Source of the DNA: Paracoccaceae bacterium
Lineage (GTDB): Bacteria; Pseudomonadota; Alphaproteobacteria; Rhodobacterales; Rhodobacteraceae
Reading direction: 5' to 3'
NCBI GenBank assembly: GCA_029862205.1
Contig: JAOTXT010000045.1
Coordinates: 1 to 36,738 of the forward strand
DNA: 36,738 nucleotides
Made by a program: the position numbers and the translations under genes. The notes under the pieces are model-generated. The model ran no database searches. It was not told where the DNA came from and worked only from the letters and a program-made list of their open reading frames with translations. This document shows, piece after piece, positions 8,533 through 19,596 of the stretch; the first letter of the stretch is position 1; the number at the start of each line of letters is the position of its first letter.

Positions 8533-9450
8533 ATGCCGATCAAGATCCCAGCCACCCTGCCCGCCCATGACGTGTTGAAGCGCGAGGGCGTGATGGTGAT
8601 GTCGGGCGAGGCAGCCGAGCGCCAGGACATCCGGCCCCTGCAGATCGGGCTTTTGAACCTGATGCCCAACAAGGTCCGCACCGAGACCCAGATCGCCCGC
8701 CTCATCGGCTCGACACCGTTACAGATCGAGCTGACGCTGGTGCGAATGACCCGCCACGAGTCGAAGAACACCGCGTCCGAGCATATGGAGGCTTTCTACG
8801 CCCCCTTCGCCGAGGCCCGGGACCGGAAATTCGACGGGTTCATCATCACCGGCGCGCCGATCGAACTGCTGGAATTCGAAGAGGTCACCTATTGGGACGA
8901 GCTGACCCAGGTGTTCGACTGGACCCAGACCAACTGCCACGCCACCTTCGCCATCTGCTGGGGGGCGCAGGCGATGCTCCACCACTTTCACGGCGTCCCG
9001 AAATACGCCCTGGGGGCCAAGGCATTCGGGTGCTTCCGGCATAGGAACTGCGCGCCCGCCTCACCCTTCCTGCGCGGCTTCTCGGACGATTTTACGATCC
9101 CGGTCAGCCGTTGGACCGAGATCCGTGAAACCGATCTACCAGCCGGCAAGGGGCTGGAGGTTCTGATGAGTGCCGAGGCAACCGGTCCCTGCATGATCCA
9201 CGACCAAGGCCACAGCGCGCTCTACATGTTCAACCATATCGAATACGACACCACGTCGCTGGACGAGGAATACAAGCGCGATTTGGCCAACGGCACGCCG
9301 ATTCAGTTGCCGAAGAATTACTACCCCGGCGACGACGCGGCGCACCCGCCGGAGAATCGCTGGCGCAGCCACGCGCATCTCTTGTTCGGCAACTGGATCA
9401 ACGAAGTCTATCAGACGGCGCCCTACGATACGGACCGGATCGGGGTGTGA
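8533..9450 (+). CDS. metA: Homoserine O-acyltransferase MetA, predicted acetyl-CoA type
   Basis: MetA catalyses the first committed step of methionine synthesis, acylating L-homoserine. The protein is 305 aa from ATG 8533; an in-frame ATG at 8470 would add 21 non-homologous residues. The catalytic triad of the family is complete: Cys142 (ICWGAQA), His235 and Glu237 (NHIEY). Lys47 (MPNKVRTE) is also present. Residue 111, which controls acyl-donor choice in this family, is Glu ([10 protein letters not shown]). Published work on the Bacillus cereus enzyme found Glu111 gives acetyl-CoA specificity, while Gly111 as in E. coli gives succinyl-CoA specificity. I therefore predict homoserine O-acetyltransferase activity despite the usual succinyltransferase label. 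Confidence 0.95.
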   Translation: MPIKIPATLPAHDVLKREGVMVMSGEAAERQDIRPLQIGLLNLMPNKVRTETQIARLIGSTPLQIELTLVRMTRHESKNTASEHMEAFYAPFAEARDRKFDGFIITGAPIELLEFEEVTYWDELTQVFDWTQTNCHATFAICWGAQAMLHHFHGVPKYALGAKAFGCFRHRNCAPASPFLRGFSDDFTIPVSRWTEIRETDLPAGKGLEVLMSAEATGPCMIHDQGHSALYMFNHIEYDTTSLDEEYKRDLANGTPIQLPKNYYPGDDAAHPPENRWRSHAHLLFGNWINEVYQTAPYDTDRIGV

Positions 9451-9462
9451 GAAAACACGGTG

Positions 9463-9476
9463 TCTCACATGTGAGA
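9463..9476. repeat. 14-bp perfect palindrome TCTCACATGTGAGA after metA
   Basis: A perfect palindrome begins 13 bp after the metA stop, at the edge of an AT-rich stretch (about 9478-9540) between the convergent genes metA and the membrane protein. It could be a weak hairpin or a protein site. There is no strong T-tract, so it is not called a terminator. Confidence 0.4.
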
Positions 9477-9638
9477 TTCTAATTAATCGACTGTAATTAA
9501 ATAATAATTTTGATCTCTTTACTGTTTGTTTACAGATAGCGCGCGCTCTCGCTCCGTTACACGCAACGCTCAGAATTTACCAGAAAGTCGACCTGCACGG
9601 ACAGCCGACCACGATTTCGCCCCGACCCGCAAGGCGGA

Positions 9639-10556
9639 TCAGCGGCCCACCTGCCAGTAGTCACGTTTGTCGAGCAGCATGCGTCCGAACCGCGTATCAC
9701 GAGCCGGACCGAACCGGCCCTTCACCGCCCATGAAAGCCCAAAGGCCCACAGAATGATCGTCTCGAAGACAAACGTCAGGTTGTAGGTGTCCCACCACAT
9801 CCAATCTCTGCCAAATTTCGCCCGGACACCGATGACCGCGATGGCACCTACAATTGCCCACCCCGAGCAGTGGTAGATCGCATTGCGGCGTGCTTTCTCT
9901 TTGGTGATGACGCCGTCGGATTCTTCGTGCTCGTCAAGCACCCGTGTGAAAACGAAGAAGCAGAAGAAAGCCAGTGTGGCAAAGAGCGCGAGCGCGCTGC
10001 CGAAGTGAAGAATATCAACCCAGGAAAACAGCTGGAATTGGCTATCGCTCCGAGCGGTCACGATCACGGTTCCAGCATCGTCCTCCACATTCACGAACGC
10101 ACGCCCTGGATAGCCCCTTCGCTCGCAGCCAACGCCAGATGTCGGGAAAACCGCCACGCCGAAGGCGCAGAAGCCAGCAAGCTTCGAGAGCCTGTTCTCC
10201 CACTTTGCTTCACCGCGGTAGGCAAGAAGGAAAGTGCCGATGAAGAAGAGCGCGCCGACGAAAAGATCGCCCGCGACCCGCGAATAGTAAAAGTGGCTGA
10301 TCGAGTCATAGAAGCACGTCCCCCACCGCAAGCTGACCAACAGCGCGATAGGCAGGCCGAATGCGACAAAACCGACACCGAACGCCAGCCATTGCCGGCT
10401 GATCCTATACTCTTCCTCGGCGCCGTCCGACGGAACGATGTCCGGTTGAAAGTAGGATTGAATCTTCTGCGTGTAGCCCATGGCCACCAACATCAGGTCT
10501 TTGAAATCACCGAAATAATAGCGGTTTTTCGGGTTGATGTCGATCTTCCCTGCCAT
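9639..10556 (-). CDS. Six-helix integral membrane protein of unknown function
   Basis: This 305-aa protein has hydrophobic helices at about residues 55-77, 94-112, 124-140, 181-205, 231-247 and 262-284. The first 50 residues are polar and cytosolic-like. The segment after helix 1 (DSISHFYYSRVAGDLFVGALFF) has the Asp/His/Tyr-rich look of DUF998-type membrane proteins, and CAFGVAVFPT in helix 3 is also reminiscent, but I do not claim a family. A loop of about 35 residues between helices 3 and 4 holds Cys and charged residues and may be periplasmic. Its codon and base use is less GC-rich than its neighbours. It is flanked by metA (convergent) and the Ldh-family gene (same strand, 45 bp upstream). 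Confidence 0.7.
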   Translation of the reverse strand: MAGKIDINPKNRYYFGDFKDLMLVAMGYTQKIQSYFQPDIVPSDGAEEEYRISRQWLAFGVGFVAFGLPIALLVSLRWGTCFYDSISHFYYSRVAGDLFVGALFFIGTFLLAYRGEAKWENRLSKLAGFCAFGVAVFPTSGVGCERRGYPGRAFVNVEDDAGTVIVTARSDSQFQLFSWVDILHFGSALALFATLAFFCFFVFTRVLDEHEESDGVITKEKARRNAIYHCSGWAIVGAIAVIGVRAKFGRDWMWWDTYNLTFVFETIILWAFGLSWAVKGRFGPARDTRFGRMLLDKRDYWQVGR

Positions 10557-10601
10557 GCGGACGTTTCCGCTGGCACAACGGATCGCCCCATCGATTGTTA
10601 C

Positions 10602-11609
10602 TTACGCCGCCCGCAGCGCGTCAATCGTCTCCCAGAGACTGGTCGGCACGTCGATCCCATTCTCCGGCGTCTCAGCTCGCGCGATCAGGCGCCGGTCGCC
10701 CGGCAGCCGGACGCCTTCCTGGGCCAGCATCCGCTCGAACAGCCGCTCGCCATGGGCGATGGGGTCGTCCCCGCCAAACCGCGCGGGGTCCAGTGCCAGG
10801 ATCAGCTCGCCTCCGGTGGCCGCCCCCCCATCGCCATTGTCGACGTCACCGGCCTCAATGCTGGTGACCTCGCCGATCAGCGGCCCGGCCAGCAGGTCGA
10901 CCATCAGCGCGATGGCGCTGCCCTTGTAGCCGCCGAAGGGAAGCTGGGCGCCCTCCAGGATCGCCACCGGGTCGTTGGTGGGATTGCCCTCCGGATCCAG
11001 CCCCACCCCGTCCGGCACCGTCTTGCCGTCGCGCAGGTGGATCTGGATCTCGCCCCGCGCCATGGCGGCCGAGGCCTGGTCGAAGGCCATGGGCGCACGC
11101 CCCTTGCGGGGCCAGGCGAACGACATCGGGTTGGTGCCAAAGAACTTGGTCCTGCCCCCGGCGGCGGCCAGGTACGGCGGCGACGAGGTGAAGGCGAAGG
11201 CGGCCAGCCCCTCCTCGGCCAGAGCCGAGGTCTCGGGCCAGAGGGCGGCGAAATGGTGGATCCGGGTCACCGCCAGGGCCGCCATACCGAATTCGCGCGC
11301 GGCCTCGATCAGGGGCGCGCGGCCAATCTCGAGCGCCAGCGGTGCATAGCCCCGGTCGCCGTGGATGCGCACGACCGTGGGCGCCAGACGCTCGACCGTC
11401 GGCCGCGCCTTGCCGTTGACCTTGCCGTTCTTGAGACTGGTGACATAGCCCGGCAGACGGAACAGGCCATGGCTATAGGCATGATCCCGCTCGGCCGCAG
11501 CGATCGTATCCGCCACCGCCCGCGCATTCGCCTCGTCGCAGCCATGGCGCGTCAGAACCTCCATCGCGATGGCGTGACACTCGCCGAGGGTGATGTGGGC
11601 CGGTTCCAT
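10602..11609 (-). CDS. Ldh-family NAD(P)H oxidoreductase, DpkA-like
   Basis: This 335-aa protein belongs to the malate/L-lactate/ureidoglycolate dehydrogenase family, which has a fold distinct from classical LDH. The catalytic His lies in SHGLFRLPGY (His47). The pattern HHFAALWPE (118-126), FGTNPMSFAWPR, MARGEIQI and LPFGGYKGSAIALMVDLL matches delta1-piperideine-2-carboxylate/delta1-pyrroline-2-carboxylate reductases (DpkA) as I remember them. A role in D-lysine, L-pipecolate or hydroxyproline breakdown is therefore likely but unproven. The start ATG 11609 follows GGAGG. It is divergent from uvrA over about 200 bp. Confidence 0.88.
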   Translation of the reverse strand: MEPAHITLGECHAIAMEVLTRHGCDEANARAVADTIAAAERDHAYSHGLFRLPGYVTSLKNGKVNGKARPTVERLAPTVVRIHGDRGYAPLALEIGRAPLIEAAREFGMAALAVTRIHHFAALWPETSALAEEGLAAFAFTSSPPYLAAAGGRTKFFGTNPMSFAWPRKGRAPMAFDQASAAMARGEIQIHLRDGKTVPDGVGLDPEGNPTNDPVAILEGAQLPFGGYKGSAIALMVDLLAGPLIGEVTSIEAGDVDNGDGGAATGGELILALDPARFGGDDPIAHGERLFERMLAQEGVRLPGDRRLIARAETPENGIDVPTSLWETIDALRAA

Positions 11610-11691
11610 GACTGCCTCCTGACAAGCCTTGATGCGTCCGCCATACCCCTGTCAGGGTGAGTCAGCAACCGCACACCGGTTGCTTGCAAAT

Positions 11692-11706
11692 GTTCATGCT
11701 TTGTTT
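11692..11706 (+). promoter_or_regulatory. Candidate LexA (SOS) box upstream of uvrA
   Basis: GTTC-N7-GTTT lies 110 bp before the uvrA start. It differs at one of eight positions from the alphaproteobacterial SOS box GTTC-N7-GTTC described for Rhodobacter and Caulobacter, where uvrA is a classic LexA target. The gene context makes the site credible despite the mismatch. Confidence 0.5.
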
Positions 11707-11816
11707 ACACTTGGCCATCTCGCCGCCACGACTCGCATTTCGAGCGCGAAACGTTATTTGTCGTGGCGGGAACGGAATCAGTCTTCAGGACGGCGAACGG
11801 GGCGCATCGAACGGGC

Positions 11817-14678
<2,862 letters not shown>

Positions 14679-14790
14679 CGGTTGCGGCCGTAGAACAGGC
14701 AATCTAAGCGCAATACTTTGGATGTGCACGTCCCAGCTTATTGGGGCTAGAGACATATCGTGAATACTCCTGTAGGTTGCAAAATATCGG

Positions 14791-14809
14791 TAATTAGCGT
14801 TTCTAATTA
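14791..14809. repeat. AT-rich perfect inverted repeat TAATTAG-N5-CTAATTA
   Basis: A 7-5-7 perfect inverted repeat, followed nearby by another AATTAGC copy (14813-14819), lies in the AT-rich stretch upstream of the 128-aa small gene. It is a plausible operator, perhaps for the XRE-like protein encoded downstream; that link is an inference. Confidence 0.35.
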
Positions 14810-14905
14810 ACAATTAGCAATATTTCTTCCCGCGAGGGGTTCTATTGTTGAACACACCGCGGAACAGTTTTGCGGTCAGTTGCGTGAGAGTTTGGAGGGG
14901 GTCGT

Positions 14906-15292
14906 ATGCTTGACGTTGTGGAGCTTGCGAGGGAGCAGCGCGAAGAGCTGCTGCGCAAGATCGAAGAAGTCGACACTATCTTGCTGCCCGAAGCGTTTGC
15001 GAAGGATCTGCAGACGAAATCTCTGGCCGAGATAGCCGCCGATTGGCTGCCTGGGCACGAGCAGCTGTCCAGTGCGAACGTGGTCTGTCTACCGCAGCCG
15101 AAGGAAGCTTCCCTTCATGATGCGATACGTCGCGTCTACAAGCCTCAGCAGACCGATGCCGCAAAAGACGAGCGCACGGTCGTCGCACGCATGACACAGC
15201 GTGCCGAGGAATTGGCGGCGGCTGGAAGGTCGCGGTCGTTGTTCCGCGGTGCATTCCTGAACACGTCCGACATCCAGGTCGCGGCAGCCTAA
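14906..15292 (+). CDS. Small protein of unknown function (128 aa)
   Basis: I do not recognise this family. The ATG at 14906 is preceded by GGAGGGGG, so translation is well supported. Residues 5-25 (VELAREQREELLRKIEEVDTI) look like an amphipathic, possibly coiled-coil helix. A second helical, charged region is near residues 68-110 (HDAIRRVYKPQQTD, ERTVVARMTQRAEELAAAG). There is no signal peptide or membrane helix and one Cys. The gene sits 226 bp after uvrA behind an AT-rich region and 81 bp before an XRE-like gene on the same strand. The pair may form a small accessory unit. Confidence 0.6.
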   Translation: MLDVVELAREQREELLRKIEEVDTILLPEAFAKDLQTKSLAEIAADWLPGHEQLSSANVVCLPQPKEASLHDAIRRVYKPQQTDAAKDERTVVARMTQRAEELAAAGRSRSLFRGAFLNTSDIQVAAA

Positions 15293-15373
15293 AGCCGCAT
15301 CGGACACAGCGCGGCGGATTCCACGAAAGTATGCTGGGATATCCGGCGATCAGTTGCCAAAGAGGGGTAGCTT

Positions 15374-15700
15374 ATGAGCAGCGTGCGTTCATATCCGGAA
15401 CTTGATCAGAGTCTCCCTGCCGGTGCTAGGGTTCGGCAACGGCGGTGGATGCTCGGCATGGCCCGTGAGCGTCTCGCAAGAATCACGAATGTGAGCGTCG
15501 CCCGGATCGAGCAGTTCGAGAACGGCGGGAGCTATGTCGGTGTCGATCGAACGACACTCAACCGGCTCGCCCTCGCGGTTGGCGTTTCACCCCGGGTTCT
15601 GGTGAATGTCGTCTCGTCTGCCGGACTGCGTCAACGCCCAGCCAGTCAGCCACTGCAGAGGGGCGCATCCCCGAGCAACGTCATTCCTCTGCGCCGCTGA
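15374..15700 (+). CDS. XRE/Cro-type helix-turn-helix protein (108 aa)
   Basis: This is a probable small DNA-binding regulator. Residues about 16-75 show the HTH_3 pattern: GARVRQRRWMLGM for helix 1, ERLARITNVSVARIEQFENG for the turn and recognition helix, then TLNRLALAVGVSPRVLV. The residue between helices reads ARERLARITNVS rather than the usual SQEELA, so it is a divergent member. The C-terminal 30 residues are Gln/Pro/Arg-rich and probably disordered. ATG 15374 follows GAGGGGTAG. It lies 81 bp downstream of the 128-aa gene and may regulate that transcript. Confidence 0.65.
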   Translation: MSSVRSYPELDQSLPAGARVRQRRWMLGMARERLARITNVSVARIEQFENGGSYVGVDRTTLNRLALAVGVSPRVLVNVVSSAGLRQRPASQPLQRGASPSNVIPLRR

Positions 15701-15713
15701 TCTTGCGGCCACG

Positions 15714-15891
15714 TTGAGCCGCACGAAATTTAGGGAACAAAATTACGTCTGATCTGCCCGGACTGACACACCGGGAGATGCTAGGCAAATCGACGCTGGA
15801 AGAAGACACTCCACACAACGCCTTTCTCCTTCGTCTTCGGATCAGACATCGACCGCCCGGCCGTTCGCACTCGCAGCCGGGCGGTTTTTTT
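15714..15891 (+). ncRNA. Possible small RNA or structured 3' region ending in a terminator
   Basis: The stretch has a weak promoter-like pair (TTGAGC 15714-15719, CAAAAT 15738-15743, 18-bp spacing). A first hairpin pairs CCCGG (15757-15761) with CCGGG (15771-15775), extended by TCT/AGA around a bulge. An unpaired pyrimidine-rich stretch with TTTCTCCTTCG (15823-15833) resembles an anti-Shine-Dalgarno sequence. A strong terminator closes it. No convincing reading frame fills it. It could equally be the 3' UTR of the XRE gene. Confidence 0.3.
15852..15891 (+). terminator. Rho-independent terminator
   Basis: ACCGCCCGGC (15852-15861) pairs perfectly over 10 bp with GCCGGGCGGT (15876-15885), with a 14-nt loop, followed by seven T residues (15885-15891). 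It lies 152 bp after the XRE gene. Confidence 0.85.
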
Positions 15892-16063
15892 GTCAATTAG
15901 CTTTATCTGGCTGACGCCGCCTGATCGCGCTCATCGACGAGCCACGCTGCCAGTGATCCCAGATCTCCGCCCGCCACGCGGCCGAATATCAGATCCGACG
16001 ACGAAATTTCATCCCGAACACTCCATCTCTCCCAAAAGATTAGAGTGTTGCGTCCATCTGTTG
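15892..16063. other. Intergenic remainder upstream of the tadG-like gene
   Basis: This is the second half of a gene-free stretch (15701-16063). I see only one inverted repeat, AACACTC (16017-16023) with GAGTGTT (16043-16049), just before the tadG-like start. There is no clear promoter and no clear ribosome site. Confidence 0.4.
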
Positions 16064-17419
16064 ATGCCAACCCAATTCCTGGACGACGAACAGGGCGGTT
16101 ACACTGTCTGGTCGCTGCTCTGGTTCATGCTTTTCGTCGGGCTGGGCGGGCTGGCCGTGGATTTCACGGATGGCTACCGCACCCAGTCGCTGCTGCAGGC
16201 CTCGTCCGATTCCGGCGCACTGGCGGGGGTTCTGTCGCCGCTGCGCGACGAGACCGAAGTGGACAACTAGGCCATCGCCTATGCCAACAGCAACATGCCG
16301 AACAGCGTCCATGGCACGATCCTGACGACCGATGATGTCGACATCGGAACCTGGGATTTCGCCACCGAGACCTTCACGGCGGGCGGCGCTTCGCCGAATG
16401 CGGTGCACGTAACCACGCGGCGCGACACCACCAATTCGAACCCGCTGGCGACGAACTTCCTGCGCATCATCGGGCTCAGGGACCTCAACGTGATCGCGGA
16501 CTCGATCGCGATCAAGGGCATCAGCCAGTGCCACAATGCCGGTCTGATCGCCGGGCGCGACGTGTCGCAAACGACGAAGAACGGTTTCTACGAGAATATC
16601 TGTGTTCACGGCGTCGAGGGCATGTCCCTCACCAACGACAATTTCTACGAGCTGGGTGTCCAGACGAGCACGACTTGCAAGGATTGTGTCGGGCCACAAG
16701 ACCTGGAAAGCATCATCGCCTCGAATACCGGTTTCGCGGAAGCCTGGGATCTTGGCGGAGAAGGCTACGAGCTGCGGCCCGAAAACGCCTACATCGCCGG
16801 CCAGATCATCAGCACGCTGAAGGCCCTGCCAGACGTGGCGAGTTATGATGACATGCTGGCCACCTACGGGGACGAATACGCGCCTTGGTCGTATCTGTTC
16901 AACGGCTCGGCCCGGCCGGCGCGGGTGACCGGATCGAGCTTGCCCGCCACGCTGGTGCCCTTCACGGTCTACGATATCACCTGCACCGGCAACCTGACCC
17001 TGCCGGAGACGCCGATCAGGAACGTGGCGATCGTTTCTGATTGCCGGATCCACGACACGCCCAGCGGGACGCTGGACATCCAGGACGCCGTCCTCGCGGT
17101 GGACCAACTGCAACAGATCAACAACCATGGGATCAGCATCGCGGCGAACGGCGACATCGGCCAAGCGGATTGCTCGGCGGGTCTCGAAATCTACACCAAC
17201 GACACCTCGGTCAATTTTGCCGCGAAGGGGGATGTCAACAACGTGCGGATCGTGTCGGCGGGCGACGTGACCTGGGCCACGGGGGCAAATGCGCGGGTCG
17301 GGATTTCGGTCGAGGCGCTCCGCGATATCAAAATCACGACGGACTCCGACTTCGGCCTTTGCCCGGACGGCAGCGGGCCTCCGGGGCCGCGCCAGTTCGA
17401 ATACGCGCTGGTGCGTTGA
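16064..17419 (+). pseudogene. TadE/TadG-like pilus-assembly protein gene interrupted by an in-frame TAG
   Basis: The reading frame runs from ATG 16064 to 17419 (452 codons) except for one amber codon at 16268-16270 (codon 69), with the same frame and continuous similarity on both sides. The N terminus is TadG-like: a short polar leader (LDDEQGGYTV), a membrane helix (SLLWFMLFVGLGGLAVDF) and the pilin-like DFTDGYRTQSLLQASSDSGALAG. The rest is a predicted periplasmic domain with several Cys pairs and no name. Intact TadG-type proteins typically read AIAYA straight after this point, as here beyond the stop. The change may be CAG to TAG: a real nonsense mutation, a sequencing error, or readthrough. 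No other tad/cpa gene is nearby. Confidence 0.65.
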
Positions 17420-17464
17420 CACGGCGCCGCCCATTGTGAGCGCGCGCAGTTAAATGGATGGCGG

Positions 17465-17486
17465 GCACCCAATCCGATATGGGTGC
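17465..17486. terminator. Hairpin between convergent genes
   Basis: GCACCCA (17465-17471) pairs with TGGGTGC (17480-17486) over 7 bp, with an 8-nt loop, between the convergent tadG-like and NTF2-like genes. There is no T-tract on either side, so a bidirectional terminator role is only a guess. Confidence 0.3.
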
Positions 17487-17570
17487 TCGTCATCGTTGCA
17501 CTGAAGCGGGCGTTTGCCTCGGGCATTGCGAATGTCCGCCCCGCAAAGCACCCCGCGACCGGCCCGTTCT

Positions 17571-17975
17571 TCAGAACGCCGCCTTCCATTGCTCGGTATC
17601 GACGAACCAGCGTTCTTCCTGGACCTTGTCGCCTTCGAACCGGAACAGCACCGCCAGTTGGCTGCCGTCCGGGACCCTGTCGCAAGCCCAATCGACGACC
17701 GAGACGACCTCTGCGCCGTCGCCGATCTGGCGGATCGAGCTAATGGCGAACCCAGCGGGCAAGGCCGCGCCGAGATTGTCGAGCGCGTCGCGGAACGCAG
17801 CCTTGCCCTCCAGCACATCCGTTTGGCCGGGCATCACGAAGATCATGTCCTGAATGTAGTCGGCGGTCAGCGCGTCCCAGTCGCCGCGCGCGACCGCGTC
17901 CCAGCCGCGTTGGACGATTTCGGCGGTGCTGACGGTCTGGGCGTTGGGATTCTCCGTGTTGGCTGCGGTAAGCAT
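17571..17975 (-). CDS. NTF2-like / SnoaL-type small protein (134 aa)
   Basis: This is a cone-shaped NTF2-fold protein of the SnoaL/DUF4440 kind, used as small enzymes or ligand-binding proteins; the ligand is unknown. The pattern is typical: an N-terminal helix with VQRGWDAVARGDWDALTADYIQD, then a strand DMIFVMPGQTDVLEGKAAFRDALDNL, and C-terminal strands AEVVSVVDWACDRVPDGSQLAVLFRFEGDKVQEERWFVDTEQW. The ATG at 17975 has AAGGAGG eight bases upstream; a TTG two codons earlier is less likely. It is transcribed divergently from the LuxR-type regulator 133 bp away, which suggests it is that regulator's target. Confidence 0.8.
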   Translation of the reverse strand: MLTAANTENPNAQTVSTAEIVQRGWDAVARGDWDALTADYIQDMIFVMPGQTDVLEGKAAFRDALDNLGAALPAGFAISSIRQIGDGAEVVSVVDWACDRVPDGSQLAVLFRFEGDKVQEERWFVDTEQWKAAF

Positions 17976-18108
17976 GTTCAACCTCCTTGCGTTGCGATTG
18001 TGCTGCCACTCTAGGAGGAATAGCCTCGGGCCGGTATCGGACGGCTGCTGTATTCTGGCTACGGCAGATGACGTATTCGGTATAAGGCAATTGCGCGGAA
18101 GCCTGGTA

Positions 18109-19584
18109 GTGAATGCGTATTACCGCGCGTTTGATGGGGGGAAGTTGGGCAAGTCTGCGTCAAAAATCGAGGAACTGAGTCCAAGGGAGGACGAGATCGC
18201 CGAGGCGTTCTCAGGGGGCGAAAGCTATGCCGAGATCGCGGACCGGCTTTGTATCGCACCCTCCACCGTGCGGACCCATCTGACGACGATCTACCGGAAG
18301 CTCGGCGTTTCGTCGAAGCTGGAGCTTCATAAACGCTTGGAGAACAACGCCCGGGTCTCCGAAAGCGAGCGCACTCGGCGCCCGCCGCGACCGGACAAAC
18401 CCTCGATCGCGGTGCTCGCGTTCGAGAACATGTCCGGCGACCCCCAGCAGGAATTCTTCTCGGACGGCATCACCGAGGACATCATCACCGCGCTGTCGCG
18501 CTCGCCCTGGCTGTTCGTGATCGCCCGCAACACGACCTTCACCTACAAGGGCGAGAACGTCGACGTGCAGCAGGTCGCCGATGATCTGGGCGTGCGCTAT
18601 GTGCTGGAGGGCAGCGTGCGCCGGGCCGGCGACCGGATCAGGGTCACGGCCCAGCTGATCGACGGCACGACCGGCGGGCATGTCTGGTCCGAGCGCTATG
18701 ACGGCCAGGTCACCGATGTCTTCGACCTGCAGGACGAGATCACCCGCAACGTGGTCGCCTCGATCCAGACCAGCGTCCATCTGACCGCCACCAACGAACC
18801 CGTCGAGCGCGGCTCGCGGCCGGACCTGACGGTCTGGGAGCTGACCATGCGGGCCTGGCACCTGCTCTATGACTTCTCGCCGGAAAGCTTCGCCGCGGCC
18901 GAGAACCTGCTCGAGCGGGCGCTGGCCCATGACCCGCAGAGCGCCGAGGCGACATTGGTCCTTTCGCTGATCCATCATCACAGCGCGCTTCTGGGATTTG
19001 CCGAGGATTACGAGGCAGCGGCGAAGCTGGCCAACGACCTGGCACGGCGGGCGACACGCCTCGACGACCGGAACGAATATGCCCATTGGGCGCTCGGCAT
19101 CAGCGGTTGGGGCGTCCACCGGCATGACGAGTCCATCGCGGCGCTCGAGCGCGCGGTCGAGCTCAATCCGAACTGCTCGCTGGCCTATGGCAGCCTGGGG
19201 ACGGCCTTGGCGCTGGTCGGCCGCACCGACGAGGCGATCAGCAACCAGCAGATCGCCATCCGCTCGAACCCGCGCGATCCCAGCATCTTCTTCCGCTTCA
19301 GCGGGATGGCCTTCGCGCACTATCTGGCCGGACGCTTCGACGACGCCGCCGACTGGGCCGGCCGCGCGATCCACCGGATGCCGCAATGGTATTTCGCGCA
19401 CTTCATTCTCGCCGCCAGCCATGCGCGCGCGGGCCGGCAGGCCGAGGCGGAGGCCGCGGTAGCGAACTGCTATGAAATCTTCCCCGACGCATCGATTGCG
19501 CATATCGACCGCGTCCCCTTGAAAGACGCGGACGCGATGGAGGCGTTCCGCGACAGCCTGCGCAAGGCAGGGCTCCGCGGCTAA
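18109..19584 (+). CDS. LuxR-type HTH regulator fused to a TolB-like domain and TPR repeats
   Basis: This predicted cytosolic transcription regulator has about 491 aa. Domains in order: a GerE/LuxR HTH (about residues 22-80: LSPREDEIAEAFSGGESYAEIADRL, APSTVRTHLTTIYRKLGV); the TolB-amino-terminal-like domain found in many class III adenylate-cyclase-associated proteins (about 100-215: PSIAVLAFENMSGDPQQEFF, SDGITEDIITALSR, LEGSVRRAGDRIRVTAQLID); and TPR repeats to the end. No cyclase domain is present. There is no in-frame ATG near the HTH. GTG 18109 with GGAAG upstream is my choice, with TTG 18091 or 18145 as alternatives; an in-frame start at 17926 would overlap the divergent gene. The arrangement suggests a sensor in which the TPR/TolB part controls the HTH. 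Confidence 0.8.
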   Translation: MNAYYRAFDGGKLGKSASKIEELSPREDEIAEAFSGGESYAEIADRLCIAPSTVRTHLTTIYRKLGVSSKLELHKRLENNARVSESERTRRPPRPDKPSIAVLAFENMSGDPQQEFFSDGITEDIITALSRSPWLFVIARNTTFTYKGENVDVQQVADDLGVRYVLEGSVRRAGDRIRVTAQLIDGTTGGHVWSERYDGQVTDVFDLQDEITRNVVASIQTSVHLTATNEPVERGSRPDLTVWELTMRAWHLLYDFSPESFAAAENLLERALAHDPQSAEATLVLSLIHHHSALLGFAEDYEAAAKLANDLARRATRLDDRNEYAHWALGISGWGVHRHDESIAALERAVELNPNCSLAYGSLGTALALVGRTDEAISNQQIAIRSNPRDPSIFFRFSGMAFAHYLAGRFDDAADWAGRAIHRMPQWYFAHFILAASHARAGRQAEAEAAVANCYEIFPDASIAHIDRVPLKDADAMEAFRDSLRKAGLRG

Positions 19585-19596
19585 TCCGGACAGGAT

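Noticed and set aside
9870-11660. Long plus-strand open frame opposite the membrane protein and DpkA-like genes
   Set aside because: It spans two real minus-strand genes and their gap, has no ribosome site and no domain.
14854-14875. CCGC/GCGG hairpin before the 128-aa gene
   Set aside because: Only a four- to five-base stem with a large interior loop; no better than chance.
15779-15901. Possible 40-codon gene starting at ATG 15779
   Set aside because: It reads straight through the intrinsic terminator and ends after its T-run, and its product has no plausible features.
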